Source of the DNA: Nevskia sp.
GTDB lineage: Bacteria; Pseudomonadota; Gammaproteobacteria; Nevskiales; Nevskiaceae
Assembly (NCBI RefSeq): GCF_023266035.1
Contig: NZ_JAHFRY010000034.1
Span: 1-33,085, forward strand
Direction of reading: 5' to 3'
DNA length: 33,085 nt
The notes beneath the pieces are model-generated. The model saw only the letters and a program-made list of their open reading frames with translations. It was not told the DNA's origin and searched no databases. This document shows, piece by piece, positions 1 to 7,535 of this stretch. The first letter of the stretch is position 1; each line of letters begins with the position of its first letter. The translations under genes were made by a program, and so were the position numbers.

Positions 1-231
1 CGACAGATCGTCGCGCTGGTATTCGCGCAGCGTGGTCGCGTCGATCTTCTCGACCATCGCCGCTGCCAGCGGCCGCCTGGCGATGACTTCGACGACGCCG
101 AGATCGAACACCGGCGTGGTGTCGGCGGTGTTCGCCATCGGGGTAGTCGTTTCATCGGCAACCGCTACAGTGCCGAACGCGAACGCAAGCACAAGACCGG
201 CCGTACCGAGCCGATGTAAAACTGAAACCAT
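1..231 (-). CDS. TonB-dependent outer-membrane receptor, N-terminal fragment (runs off the window)
   Basis: Only the first 77 residues lie in the window; the gene continues past base 1. The ATG at 231 follows a GGGG Shine-Dalgarno stretch about 7 bases upstream. Residues 1-25 form a signal peptide (hydrophobic LVLAFAFGTVAVA, then ADE). Residues 41-77 read like the start of a TonB plug: a short FDLGVVEV segment, an ARRP basic turn, then KIDATTLREYQRDDLS, the usual alternation of a plug domain's first strand and helix. Such receptors import siderophores, cobalamin, sugars or metal chelates across the outer membrane using TonB energy. The substrate cannot be read from this fragment. It lies 85 bases downstream of modE on the same strand, which hints at a molybdate or tungstate link, but that is inference. 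Receptor identity is fairly secure; the fragment is too short to exclude a related secreted protein. Confidence 0.75.
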   Translation of the reverse strand, partial: MVSVLHRLGTAGLVLAFAFGTVAVADETTTPMANTADTTPVFDLGVVEVIARRPLAAAMVEKIDATTLREYQRDDLS

Positions 232-244
232 GAAATTCCCCAGA

Positions 245-286
245 CGTTATTAGTATTAAAGCGTTTTTACTTTATAGCGAATAACG
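245..286 (-). promoter_or_regulatory. Candidate ModE-type operator/promoter region before the TonB receptor
   Basis: The modE-receptor gap is unusually AT-rich for this window. It holds a perfect 7-base inverted repeat, CGTTATT (245-251) and AATAACG (280-286), 28 bases apart. Read on the minus strand, the interior starts with TCGCTATAAA (280-271), which resembles the CGNTATATA half-site described for E. coli ModE. The matching second half-site at the usual spacing is not clear, so this is a candidate only. Confidence 0.35.
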
Positions 287-316
287 ACCGCAGGTAAATA
301 TGCGACTGGAAGCCGG

Positions 317-1144
317 TCAGTCGAGCCGTACGAGAATGACGCTGGAGGCGTTGAACAGCGCGATCACCGGCTGACCGCGGCGCAGGCCGAGCGCTTCGAT
401 GCTGTCTTCGGTGACGACCGCGGCGAGCGTCTGTCCGCCCGGCAGTTCGAGCACCACTTCGGCGCTGACCGCGCCACGCTTGATGCGGCGGATCACGCCT
501 TCCAGCCGGTTTGCCGCCGAGCAGGCCAGCGGCGTGGCAGTGACGGCGGCGAGCATGATCCACGGCGCCTTGATCAGCGCAGTCAGCGGCGTGCCGCGTT
601 TGAGTTGCAGCAGTTTGGTGCTCTCGCGGGTGATCGTCGCGACGATCCGGCCACCGCCGCTCAGTTCGAGACTGATCTGATCGTTGACCGCGCCGGTCTG
701 GATTTCGACGACTCGTCCCGCCAGCTGATTGCGGGCACTGCTGAGCATCGTCAGCCGGCCGAGCACCGGCAGATCGCGGCTGGCGTTAGCGTGCTCGCGT
801 TCGATGCGCGCAACGAGCTGGTTCTGTTCGGTGCGCAGCTTTTCGTACAGCGCCAACAGCTCGTGACCGCGTTCGGTCAGCTGGGTGCCGCCGCCGCGTT
901 TGCCACCGGCGACGCGATGGACCAGCGCTTCATCAGCGCCGTTGTTCAGCGCATCGATCGCATCCCAGGCGCCCTTGTAGCTCATGCCCACCGCTTTCGC
1001 GGCCTGCAGGATCGAGCCGGTTGCGGCGATCGCCTGCAGCAGCTCGAAGCGTCGGCGACCGGACGGCGAAGCGCCCAGGGTCTGCAGCAGCAGGCTCGAT
1101 GCGTTCAAGGCTTCAGGCCGCTCAAGGAACGATCGGCCCGGCAA
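317..1144 (-). CDS. modE: ModE-type molybdate-responsive transcriptional regulator
   Basis: ModE is a cytoplasmic dimer that binds molybdate and then represses molybdate uptake genes and activates some molybdoenzyme genes. The 275-residue product has the complete family layout. A winged helix-turn-helix spans about residues 25-105 (AATGSILQAAKAVGMSYKGA and the GGKRGGGTQLT wing). Two TOBE/MOP modules follow (about 130-200 and 205-275). The ligand-site motifs SARNQ (136-140) and KAPW (192-195) match E. coli ModE. The listed start is a TTG at 1144 without a convincing Shine-Dalgarno; alignment to E. coli ModE also permits the TTG at 1108. At 1144 the gene overlaps the upstream beta-propeller gene by 23 bases; at 1108 there would be a short gap. 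No modABC transporter is in the window, so its regulon here is unknown; the receptor downstream is a natural candidate. Confidence 0.92.
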   Translation of the reverse strand: MPGRSFLERPEALNASSLLLQTLGASPSGRRRFELLQAIAATGSILQAAKAVGMSYKGAWDAIDALNNGADEALVHRVAGGKRGGGTQLTERGHELLALYEKLRTEQNQLVARIEREHANASRDLPVLGRLTMLSSARNQLAGRVVEIQTGAVNDQISLELSGGGRIVATITRESTKLLQLKRGTPLTALIKAPWIMLAAVTATPLACSAANRLEGVIRRIKRGAVSAEVVLELPGGQTLAAVVTEDSIEALGLRRGQPVIALFNASSVILVRLD

Positions 1145-2207
1145 GCGGCGATGCCGTGTCGTTGACGACCACTTTCAGCACCTGGAAATGGTCCGGCAGC
1201 AGCAGGCCTGTGGCGAAGGCGTGATTGGTGACCAGTGCATTGCCGAGGCCGTCGAAGGCCAGATTGGCCGGCGAATCGAATGGCGCCAGCGGCGTCAGCA
1301 ACGGGTTGCCGATGCGAGCCGCTTCACTGCCATTCGGGTTCAGGATCGAGATGCCGTTGGAGCCCGGCAGCGCCAGTACCACATAGAGCTTGCCGCTGGC
1401 ACCGAAAGCGATGCCGTCCGGCGCACCCGCGTAGTAGCGATGGAATTCGACGAGGTCGGTCTTTTTCGGGCTGGCGACCAGCGGCAAGCTGTAGACATGG
1501 CCGAGGCCGAGCAGGTCCAGAGTCACGGTGAAGAAAATGCGCTTGCGGTTCGGCGACAGACGCAGGCCGTTGACGCCGACATAAGCCGAGGCCAGTCGCG
1601 AATCCTGGAACCAGACCTGCGGCTGGCCGCCGCCGGCCGGCACTTTCCAGATCGTCGCCTGCAGCGAGTCGGTGACGTACAGGTTGCCGGCGTCGTCGAA
1701 GGCTAGATCGTTCGGCAGCGCCGGCAGATTCACCGGCGTTGGCGAACAGGGCTTGCCGCTGAGAATCGAGCAGGCACGCAGGTTCGGATAGGGCGGCGTG
1801 TAGTTGGCCTGCACCTCGGTCGCCAGATCGAAGCGCAAGGTACCCAGCTGGTTGTTCAGCACGTATAGACGACCGGCGCCATCGAAGGTCAGGCAGGAAT
1901 TGGCATGCTCGGCGCCGAACACGGTTTCGCCCTCGGTCTCCAGCGTTCGCAGCAGCTTGCCGTTGGCGAGGTCGTACTCGAACACTCGCGACGGCTTGCC
2001 GTTCAGCGCGGTACCGAGCGTGGCGGGGCCCGCTACGTAAACGCGATTGCCACGCACCGCAATGCCTTCGGGAAAGCCGTTTGGAATCGGCACCTGCGCA
2101 AATACCGAGACATCGCCGAACTTCGCGGCCTGTGCGGCCGGAATCGAGATCAGCGCGGCAGCAGCGAGAAAAACGGCTTGAGCAATACGGGCGAGACGGA
2201 TGGACAT
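1122..2207 (-). CDS. Secreted SMP-30/gluconolactonase-like beta-propeller protein
   Basis: A 361-residue protein with a signal peptide (residues 1-27, ending AAQA). Repeated blade-like segments follow: NGFPEGIAVRGNRVYVAG, LTFDGAGRLYVLNN, LPNDLAFDDAGNLYVTDS, GVNGLRLSPNRKRIFFT, APDGIAFGASGKLYVV and SPANLAFDGLGNALVTN. This NDLAFD.GNLYVTDS pattern is typical of six-bladed SMP-30/gluconolactonase/strictosidine-synthase-like propellers, which are often lactone hydrolases but include many proteins of unknown activity. Export implies a periplasmic location. I cannot assign a substrate. The ATG at 2207 has GGGAG about 7 bases upstream. The 3' end runs into or next to modE, so the two are probably co-transcribed. 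The fold is fairly certain; the enzyme function is not. Confidence 0.8.
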   Translation of the reverse strand: MSIRLARIAQAVFLAAAALISIPAAQAAKFGDVSVFAQVPIPNGFPEGIAVRGNRVYVAGPATLGTALNGKPSRVFEYDLANGKLLRTLETEGETVFGAEHANSCLTFDGAGRLYVLNNQLGTLRFDLATEVQANYTPPYPNLRACSILSGKPCSPTPVNLPALPNDLAFDDAGNLYVTDSLQATIWKVPAGGGQPQVWFQDSRLASAYVGVNGLRLSPNRKRIFFTVTLDLLGLGHVYSLPLVASPKKTDLVEFHRYYAGAPDGIAFGASGKLYVVLALPGSNGISILNPNGSEAARIGNPLLTPLAPFDSPANLAFDGLGNALVTNHAFATGLLLPDHFQVLKVVVNDTASPLAGPIVP

Positions 2208-2326
2208 GGCAAGGCTCCCTGGGCACCGGCGGTCATCGTGGCCGATCGAGTCGGCTTATCTATTGATCCGGCACACGGCCGGATACCGCAGTGTGCCCTT
2301 GCGACGCGTCTGACAGAAGTGGCCCT

Positions 2327-2959
2327 TCAAGCCTCGCCGTCGACCGGCCCGCCCGGCCGCGGCACCAGCGTTTTCAACATCAGCTTGAAGTAGGCGCGGA
2401 AGTCCTCGTCGACCGGAAACTGCTCCGGCGTATCGCGATGCACCTGCTGGTTGCCGATGAAAGTGGCGTAGGCGAACGTCGACCACAGCCGCGCATCGAG
2501 TTCGGAAAGACCCAGCGCCCGGTAGCACTGATTCAGGTAGTTCAGCCGATTCGCCGATACCCGCTTGACCACTTCGCCGACCGCTGGATCGTCGCTGGCC
2601 GCGGCCAGCGCCAGATACAGCCGGCCGGCCTTATAGCTGGAGTTGGCCTGCTTGAACAGACGGACGATGCGCTCGTAGGGATCAGTCATTTCCTCGACAC
2701 CGGCGCGGGCATCGATGGTTTCGTGCCGCTCCCAAAGCTTCAGCGCTTCGCGCAGCAGAGCTTCGCGGCTCGGGAAATGCCAGTAGAAGCTGCCCTTGGT
2801 GACGCCGAGCCGGCGCGCCAACGGCTCCACCGCCACGGCATCGAGCCCGCCGGTGGCCAGCGCATCGAGCGCCGCCTCGGCCCAGGCTTCGACACTGAGG
2901 CTGGACTTCACGGCATCGCTGCCGCGTGCGCCCGGCGGTTTCTGATTCGACATCGGCAT
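2327..2959 (-). CDS. TetR/AcrR-family transcriptional regulator
   Basis: A 210-residue protein with the TetR N-terminal helix-turn-helix at about residues 22-70. It begins WAEAALDALATGGLDAVAVE and continues with LARRLGVTKGSFYWHFPSRE, the hallmark recognition-helix sequence of the family. The rest is a helical ligand/dimer domain with no recognisable ligand signature. A second ATG two codons later (2953) is an equally possible start. These regulators usually repress themselves and a neighbouring gene until a small molecule binds. A strong palindrome lies about 20-50 bases upstream of the start, in the divergent gap with the DUF4124 gene, and is the likely operator. The downstream neighbour is the beta-propeller gene, 119 bases away, so control of that gene is possible but not shown. 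Confidence 0.9.
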   Translation of the reverse strand: MPMSNQKPPGARGSDAVKSSLSVEAWAEAALDALATGGLDAVAVEPLARRLGVTKGSFYWHFPSREALLREALKLWERHETIDARAGVEEMTDPYERIVRLFKQANSSYKAGRLYLALAAASDDPAVGEVVKRVSANRLNYLNQCYRALGLSELDARLWSTFAYATFIGNQQVHRDTPEQFPVDEDFRAYFKLMLKTLVPRPGGPVDGEA

Positions 2960-2974
2960 CTAAATTCGCTCATC

Positions 2975-3006
2975 CCGTACGTTGACGTATGGAAACGACT
3001 GTACGG
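2975..3006. promoter_or_regulatory. Nested palindrome, probable TetR-family operator
   Basis: An inner inverted repeat TACGT-TG-ACGTA (2978-2989) is perfect. An outer pair, CCGTAC (2975-2980) and GTACGG (3001-3006), encloses it. It lies 16-47 bases upstream of the TetR start and about 130 bases upstream of the divergent DUF4124 gene. Position and symmetry fit autoregulation by the TetR protein; binding itself is inferred. Confidence 0.5.
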
Positions 3007-3102
3007 ACCCCGGCATACGGGGGCAAGCCCCGTCCGGTTCGGCATCCGCTCATCGATACGACTGGCGCTGTTCCGGCAAATCGAGCCGTCTGGCGTCGTT
3101 GA

Positions 3103-3131
3103 TTGTTGTGCCACCGGCGCTTGCCTAGACT
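3103..3131 (+). promoter_or_regulatory. Possible sigma70-type promoter of the DUF4124 gene
   Basis: TTGTTG (3103-3108) and TAGACT (3126-3131) are separated by 17 bases. The -10 ends 6 bases before the ATG at 3138, so a transcript from it would be leaderless or nearly so. There is no good Shine-Dalgarno before the ATG, which agrees with that reading but proves little. Confidence 0.3.
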
Positions 3132-3137
3132 CAGGCG

Positions 3138-3575
3138 ATGAACATGCTTCGAATCTTGCTGCTGGCACTATGCCTGCCGATGACTGCCGCTGCGGCCGAG
3201 GTCTACGGCTGGGTCGACGCCAATGGCGTCAAGCAGTTTTCCCAGCAGGCGCCAGCGAAGGGCGTGCCGTTCAAGCGCATCGAAGTGGCCGAGCCCAGCG
3301 CCAATCCAGCGCCGGCCTCCAACAGCAACACAACCAAGAAAACCGATTCAACCTTGGGCGGCGGGCCGAAAACGCGCGATGCCGGCCTGAAACTCAAGGC
3401 CGAAACCCTGGAGCGCTGTGCCAAGGCGCGCGAGCGCATCAGCTTCCTGGAAGAGAAAACCGCGCGCCGCCTGTTCAAGACCGGCCCGGATGGCCAGCCG
3501 GCGCGTTATACCGACGAAGACTTCAAGACTGAACTGGACCAGGCGCGCGACGTCGAAGCCGCCAACTGCACCTGA
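3138..3575 (+). CDS. DUF4124-domain exported protein
   Basis: A 145-residue protein. Residues 1-20 are a signal peptide ending TAAAA. The DUF4124 motif EVYGWVDANGVKQFSQQAP follows directly, a short beta-rich module common at the N-terminus of small gammaproteobacterial periplasmic proteins of unknown role. Residues 52-75 are a low-complexity Asn/Ser/Thr/Lys linker. The rest is a charged, probably helical segment with two cysteines (the C of ERCAK and the penultimate residue) that could form a disulfide in the periplasm. An ATG two codons downstream (3144) is an alternative start. It ends 10 bases from the convergent PspC-domain gene. The function is unknown; only family membership and export can be supported. 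Confidence 0.82.
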   Translation: MNMLRILLLALCLPMTAAAAEVYGWVDANGVKQFSQQAPAKGVPFKRIEVAEPSANPAPASNSNTTKKTDSTLGGGPKTRDAGLKLKAETLERCAKARERISFLEEKTARRLFKTGPDGQPARYTDEDFKTELDQARDVEAANCT

Positions 3576-3585
3576 AGCCCTGCGT

Positions 3586-3837
3586 TCAGCCGGAATGGCC
3601 GGAACCGCTGGCGCCCGGCTGAGGCGATCCTCTCGACACGTTGAGCTGCCGCGGCATCACGAACCACAGAATCAGGTAGGCGAAGATTCCGGGGAACGCC
3701 ACCGAGCAGATCGAGATCAGCACGTACAGCACGCGCACCGAAGTCGGCGTCCAGCCCAGGAAGTCGGCGATGCCGCCGCAGACACCGGCAATCATCTTGT
3801 GCTCGTCGGAGCGCCATAGGCGCGTGCTGTCGTTCAT
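3586..3837 (-). CDS. PspC-domain small membrane protein
   Basis: An 83-residue protein made almost entirely of a PspC domain: LWRSDEHKMIAGVCGGIADF, then the GWTPTSVRVLYVL helix and a hydrophobic membrane segment at about residues 36-62 (ending LILWFVMP). PspC in enterobacteria is an inner-membrane part of the phage-shock envelope-stress response; stand-alone short PspC proteins are widespread and mostly uncharacterised. The start at 3837 is chosen because an AGGAGGG Shine-Dalgarno lies about 10 bases upstream. An in-frame upstream ATG at 3897 would add 20 hydrophilic residues and put that ribosome site inside the gene. No pspA, pspB or pspF neighbour is present, so a role in a Psp circuit is not supported by context. 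Confidence 0.88.
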   Translation of the reverse strand: MNDSTRLWRSDEHKMIAGVCGGIADFLGWTPTSVRVLYVLISICSVAFPGIFAYLILWFVMPRQLNVSRGSPQPGASGSGHSG

Positions 3838-3929
3838 GGTCAAAAGTCCCTCCTGTTGCCGGCTCTGGAAAGATTCCGGCGGATGCCCGGTTTTCAAGCG
3901 CAGCGAGTGTGCCTGAACCGAATGCCCAC

Positions 3930-3958
3930 AAAAAAGCCCGGCAATGCCGGGCTTTTTT
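3930..3958. terminator. Bidirectional rho-independent terminator
   Basis: A perfect 8-bp stem, AGCCCGGC (3935-3942) and GCCGGGCT (3946-3953), with a 3-base loop, is flanked by six A's on the left and six T's on the right. It therefore has a U-tract in either direction. It ends the FKBP transcript 16 bases after that gene's stop and separates it from the PspC gene. Confidence 0.93.
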
Positions 3959-3974
3959 GCAACAGCCTGAAGAA

Positions 3975-4742
3975 TTACTTCTTCGGCTTCGGCGCTTCGG
4001 CGGCCGGGGCATCGCCCTTTTCGACCTTGATCAGCTCGACTTCGAAGATCAGCGTCTCGTTCGGGCCGATCTTGCCGCCCGCACCGCGATCACCGTAGGC
4101 CAGCGCGGCCGGGATGTAGAACTTCGACTTGCCGCCGACCTTCATCAACTGCAGGCCTTCGGTCCAGCCCGGAATCACGTTGGCGAGCGGGAAGGTCACC
4201 GACTGGCCGCGGTCGTACGAGCTGTCGAAGGTTTCGCCGTTCAGCAGCGTGCCCTTGTAGTTGACTTCAACCTTGTCCGAGGCGGTCGGCGCGGCGCCGG
4301 TGCCTTCGGTCAGCGTTTCGTACTGCAGGCCCGAAGCGGTGGTCTTGACGCCTTCCTTCTTGCCGTTCTCGGCGAGGAACGCAGCGCCCTTGCCGGTCGC
4401 TTCTTCAGCAGCCTTGGCGCGCTCGGCAACCTGCTTTTCCTGGATCTTCTTGGAAACCGAATTCTTGATCTCTTCGCGAGCCTTGTCGTCCATGCGCGGC
4501 TCCTTGCCGCCGGACACTTCGTCGAGGCCCTTCTTCAGCGAGGCGATATCCACTTCGTCCTTGACGGTGGCCAGCGAACGGCCGAGGTCGACGCCGATCG
4601 AGTAGCCGAACTTCTGGGCATCGGTCGCGAGGTCGGCATCGCCGGCGGCGGCCGGGGCAGCGCCGTCGGTGGCCGGCTTCGAGCAGGCAACGATGAAGGC
4701 GGCGCTGGCAATCAGCGTCAGCGCACGGGAATGCTTGAACAT
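3975..4742 (-). CDS. FKBP-type peptidyl-prolyl isomerase, FkpA/Mip-like lipoprotein
   Basis: A 255-residue periplasmic folding factor that isomerises X-Pro bonds. The N-terminus carries a lipoprotein signal with lipobox IVAC, so Cys20 is the likely lipidated residue. Residues 38-130 are the helical FKBP_N dimerisation domain (FGYSIGVDLGRSL, and the charged helix KIQEKQVAERAKAAEEA). Residues 142-242 are the FKBP_C catalytic domain (VEVNYKGTLLNGETFDSSYD, FPLANVIPGWTEGLQLM, YIPAALAYGDRG, LIFEVELI). The tail is Pro/Ala/Lys-rich. Length and order match FkpA and Mip. AGGA lies 8 bases before the ATG. A -10 TATAAT overlaps the end of plsB upstream, and a strong terminator follows the stop, so this is a single-gene transcript. 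Confidence 0.93.
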   Translation of the reverse strand: MFKHSRALTLIASAAFIVACSKPATDGAAPAAAGDADLATDAQKFGYSIGVDLGRSLATVKDEVDIASLKKGLDEVSGGKEPRMDDKAREEIKNSVSKKIQEKQVAERAKAAEEATGKGAAFLAENGKKEGVKTTASGLQYETLTEGTGAAPTASDKVEVNYKGTLLNGETFDSSYDRGQSVTFPLANVIPGWTEGLQLMKVGGKSKFYIPAALAYGDRGAGGKIGPNETLIFEVELIKVEKGDAPAAEAPKPKK

Positions 4743-4822
4743 GAGTTAAATCCTGTCAGGAAAGAGGTTTTGGAGAGCCCATAGGGGCGCTTTACAGCAT
4801 TCAGCGCCTGCGATGCGGCCGG

Positions 4823-4850
4823 ATTATAGCCCGGAGTCCGTTTCAGTCAT
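4823..4850 (-). promoter_or_regulatory. Probable promoter of the FKBP gene
   Basis: On the minus strand a perfect -10 TATAAT (4828-4823) covers the stop codon of plsB. ATGACT lies 16 bases upstream as a 4/6 match to the -35 box. The start of transcription would be about 75 bases before the FKBP ATG. Confidence 0.55.
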
Positions 4851-7427
4851 GACCGCTTCGGCAGGCCTGCCGGGGCTTGCAGCAGCGCCTCCGGCAGACT
4901 CGCTCGAGGGCGGTTCCGCGTTGCTCGGACCACGGCGGCGGGCCAGAAGTTGCAGCAGGGTCTGCCGGGTTTCATCGCTGAGCAGTTCTACCGAGCGTTC
5001 CGCGATGCGATCGCAGCGGGCATCGAGGATCAATACGCCGCCAGCGCCGGTGGTGACCACGCCGACTTCGATCAAGGTATCGAGGTAGGCGGCGAACAAG
5101 CCTTTGTCGAAGAACTCCGGCGCTTCACGGCCGGTCAGCACCGCCATGCGTTCGGCCAGCAGGCGGCAGTCGCTCTCGAATTGTTCACGCCTTACCGGCC
5201 CGCCGCGCTTCTTCTCTTCGGTCAGCAGCAGCACCGCCATTGCCTGGCGTTCCAGCGTTTCGCCGAGCACGCGGCCCAGCGCCGCGAAGCCGGAATAGGC
5301 CGGGTCGCCGACTTCCGGCCGGCGCAGGCGGCCATCGGCATCGCGCAGCAGCAGGCCGGTGGCGAGCATCCGCTCCAGGTAATTGCGGGCCACCGGCTCG
5401 CAGTCGGACACCGGCCAGGGCAGCAGGAACTCGTTGCGCAGGAACGGATACAGCGCGCGGCAGCCGGTCAGCACCAGTTCTTCGCTCAAGATGCCGCGCG
5501 TGCGGAAGAACGCCGCGATCAGCGCCGGCACCGCGAACAGGTGCTGGATGTTGTTGCGGTTGTAGGTCATCAGCACGCCATCGCGGCCGACCGCCAGCAG
5601 CACGTCGCCCCAGGGATGTTCGACTCTCTGAATGCGCGCGATCGGCGCTGCCCAGGCAAGGATCGATTTCGGATCGGCGTTCGGCAACATCAGCTCCGCG
5701 CCGCCCGGCCAGGGCTTGAGCAGATCGATGAAGTGGGCGATCTGGTCGACCAGTTCATCCTCGGTGGCAGCACGCCGCGGCGAGGCCAGCAGCGCGCAGG
5801 CGACCAGGCCGACCGGACTGGCAATCGACGCCGCCTGAATGCGCCGCATGTGCTCGAAGGCCAGGCCACGCACCCATTTCGAGAAGCCGTCCGGACGAGT
5901 GTTCGGATCCGCCGCCATCGCCTCGCGCCAGCCCGGCAGGTTGGCGTCGGCGTGGTCCTGCAGGATGGTCGGCTCGCCGAAGTTCACATAGGCGCGGCCG
6001 TAGCTCTTGCCGAGGATCTTGGTCGCTTTCAGCAGGCCTTCGGCGGATTCGCGCTGCTTCTGGCCGCTCTTCAGTTCCTTGAAGAAGCTGCCGACCTCGA
6101 AAACCTTGTCGTAGCCGAGGAACACCGGCACCAGCGCCACCTTGCGCGATTTCGAGCGCAGGCCGGATTCGGCGACCATCGCCAGCAGCCCGGTCTTCGG
6201 CGGCAGCAGCCGGCCGGTGCGCGAGCGCCCGCCTTCGGGGAAGAATTCGATCGAGTAACCACGGCGGATCAGCGAATCGACATAGGCGCGGAACACCGCC
6301 GTGTAGACCGGATCACCGGAAAACTTGCGGCGCATGTAGAAGGCGCCGCACTTGCGCAGCAGGCCGCCGATCGGCCAGAAATTCAGGTTGATGCCGGCGG
6401 CGATATGCGGTGGCACCAGGCCGGCGGTGTACAGCACGTAGGACAGCAGCAGGTAGTCGGCATGGCTGCGATGCGAGGGCATGAAGACGATTTCGTGCGA
6501 CTGCGCGAGCGCCCGCACCCGCTCCAGGCCCTGCACTTCCACGCCCTTGAAGACGCGGTTCCAGATTGCCGTCAGCACCCGCTCCATGACCCGGATCGTC
6601 GCCGCCGAATAATCGGCCGCCACTTCCTCGGCGCACTTGCGGGCGTGGAGCGAAGCCTTTTCCAGCGAGCTGTTGTCGCCGCGAGCACGGGCGATGATTG
6701 CGGCCCGCACGCCTTCGGACTCGAGCACGCCCTTGAGCACGACACCACGACGCAGCAGGGTCGGCCCGAGCGCGGCGGTACGCGCGCGCAGGAAGTGGAA
6801 ATGCAGCGCGCGCGGCAGCGCACGAGCCAGCTTCTGCACGACCTGTTCGCTGTTCTGGCCCGAACTGGCACCGGCATTGATCAGGAATTCGCGATAGCCG
6901 AGCGGCTTGCCGAAGTTGGCCAGCACGTTGCGGCCGTTGGCCGCGCCGATCAGGATCTTGCGCAGGCGCCCGGCCTGCACGCTGTCGGCAAAGATCAGCT
7001 TGAACAGCGAGGTTTCCTGGCCCGGATCGCGTCCCCAGAAGATCGATACCGGCACGATCTGGATGTCGTAATCGGCACGATCGGCAGCAACCGCCATCAT
7101 CCGCGCCAGTTCGCTGTCGCCGGTGCGATTGCGGGCGAAGGTTTCCAGCAGCGCCGGCAGATAGACCAGGCCGGCACGCTCCGGCGTCGGCAGCGAATGG
7201 CTGATCCGTGCCGGCAGCGGCAGGCCCAGTTCGGTGCAGATGCGCTGCAGCGCGAACAGATCGATCCAGCTGCGCTGCGGCAGCACGTAGACCACCGGCT
7301 TGGCCGGATCGAGACCCAGCGAGCCCGGCATTGCTTCCGGGGCCACGCGGTACTTCATCAGATGGATCAGCGGCTTCGACAGCCAGCGCGCAATCAGATA
7401 GCTGAACGCGATCAGCGCGGCGTTCAA
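4824..7427 (-). CDS. plsB: Glycerol-3-phosphate 1-O-acyltransferase
   Basis: PlsB acylates sn-glycerol-3-phosphate at position 1 with acyl-CoA or acyl-ACP, the first step of phospholipid synthesis, at the inner membrane. With the start chosen here it has 867 residues (E. coli 807). The acyltransferase motifs are intact: HRSHADYLLLS, with His319 and Asp324 as the HX4D catalytic pair; GAFYMRRKF; the FFPEGGRSRTGRLLPPKTG substrate-binding block at about 396-410; and VALVPVFLGYD. The C-terminal 35 residues are a Pro/Ser/Ala-rich extension. The frame is open to a TTG at 7580, but a TATAAT at 7541-7536 places the transcript start inside that extension. The TTG at 7427 has GGAG 7 bases upstream and begins just before the family's N-terminal membrane-associated helix, so I use it. 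The gene diverges from the peptide transporter. Confidence 0.93.
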   Translation of the reverse strand: MNAALIAFSYLIARWLSKPLIHLMKYRVAPEAMPGSLGLDPAKPVVYVLPQRSWIDLFALQRICTELGLPLPARISHSLPTPERAGLVYLPALLETFARNRTGDSELARMMAVAADRADYDIQIVPVSIFWGRDPGQETSLFKLIFADSVQAGRLRKILIGAANGRNVLANFGKPLGYREFLINAGASSGQNSEQVVQKLARALPRALHFHFLRARTAALGPTLLRRGVVLKGVLESEGVRAAIIARARGDNSSLEKASLHARKCAEEVAADYSAATIRVMERVLTAIWNRVFKGVEVQGLERVRALAQSHEIVFMPSHRSHADYLLLSYVLYTAGLVPPHIAAGINLNFWPIGGLLRKCGAFYMRRKFSGDPVYTAVFRAYVDSLIRRGYSIEFFPEGGRSRTGRLLPPKTGLLAMVAESGLRSKSRKVALVPVFLGYDKVFEVGSFFKELKSGQKQRESAEGLLKATKILGKSYGRAYVNFGEPTILQDHADANLPGWREAMAADPNTRPDGFSKWVRGLAFEHMRRIQAASIASPVGLVACALLASPRRAATEDELVDQIAHFIDLLKPWPGGAELMLPNADPKSILAWAAPIARIQRVEHPWGDVLLAVGRDGVLMTYNRNNIQHLFAVPALIAAFFRTRGILSEELVLTGCRALYPFLRNEFLLPWPVSDCEPVARNYLERMLATGLLLRDADGRLRRPEVGDPAYSGFAALGRVLGETLERQAMAVLLLTEEKKRGGPVRREQFESDCRLLAERMAVLTGREAPEFFDKGLFAAYLDTLIEVGVVTTGAGGVLILDARCDRIAERSVELLSDETRQTLLQLLARRRGPSNAEPPSSESAGGAAASPGRPAEAVMTETDSGL

Positions 7428-7535
7428 CGCGGCACTCCACGGCGGACAGCGGACACAGGGCAGTCGTGGATCACGTGAGCGAATTCGGTTCCGAGAGCGG
7501 GTAGCGGCTCTGACAGGAGCCGACGTCTTTTCACG

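Noticed and set aside
2291-3532. 413-codon plus-strand frame crossing the tetR gene and the DUF4124 gene
   Set aside because: It covers two well-supported genes in other frames and the operator between them.
3838-3897. Longer version of the PspC-domain protein from an upstream ATG
   Set aside because: The strong ribosome site sits between the two starts, and the extra 20 residues are hydrophilic and not part of the family.
4786-4808. GGCGCT/AGCGCC hairpin between plsB and the FKBP gene as a plsB terminator
   Set aside because: Only 6 bp with an 11-base loop and no T-tract, and it lies in the FKBP leader; too weak to call.
4950-7478. 842-codon open frame on the plus strand opposite plsB
   Set aside because: It is the antisense frame of a conserved enzyme in GC-rich DNA; its product is rich in Arg, Gln, His and Ala with no recognisable domain.
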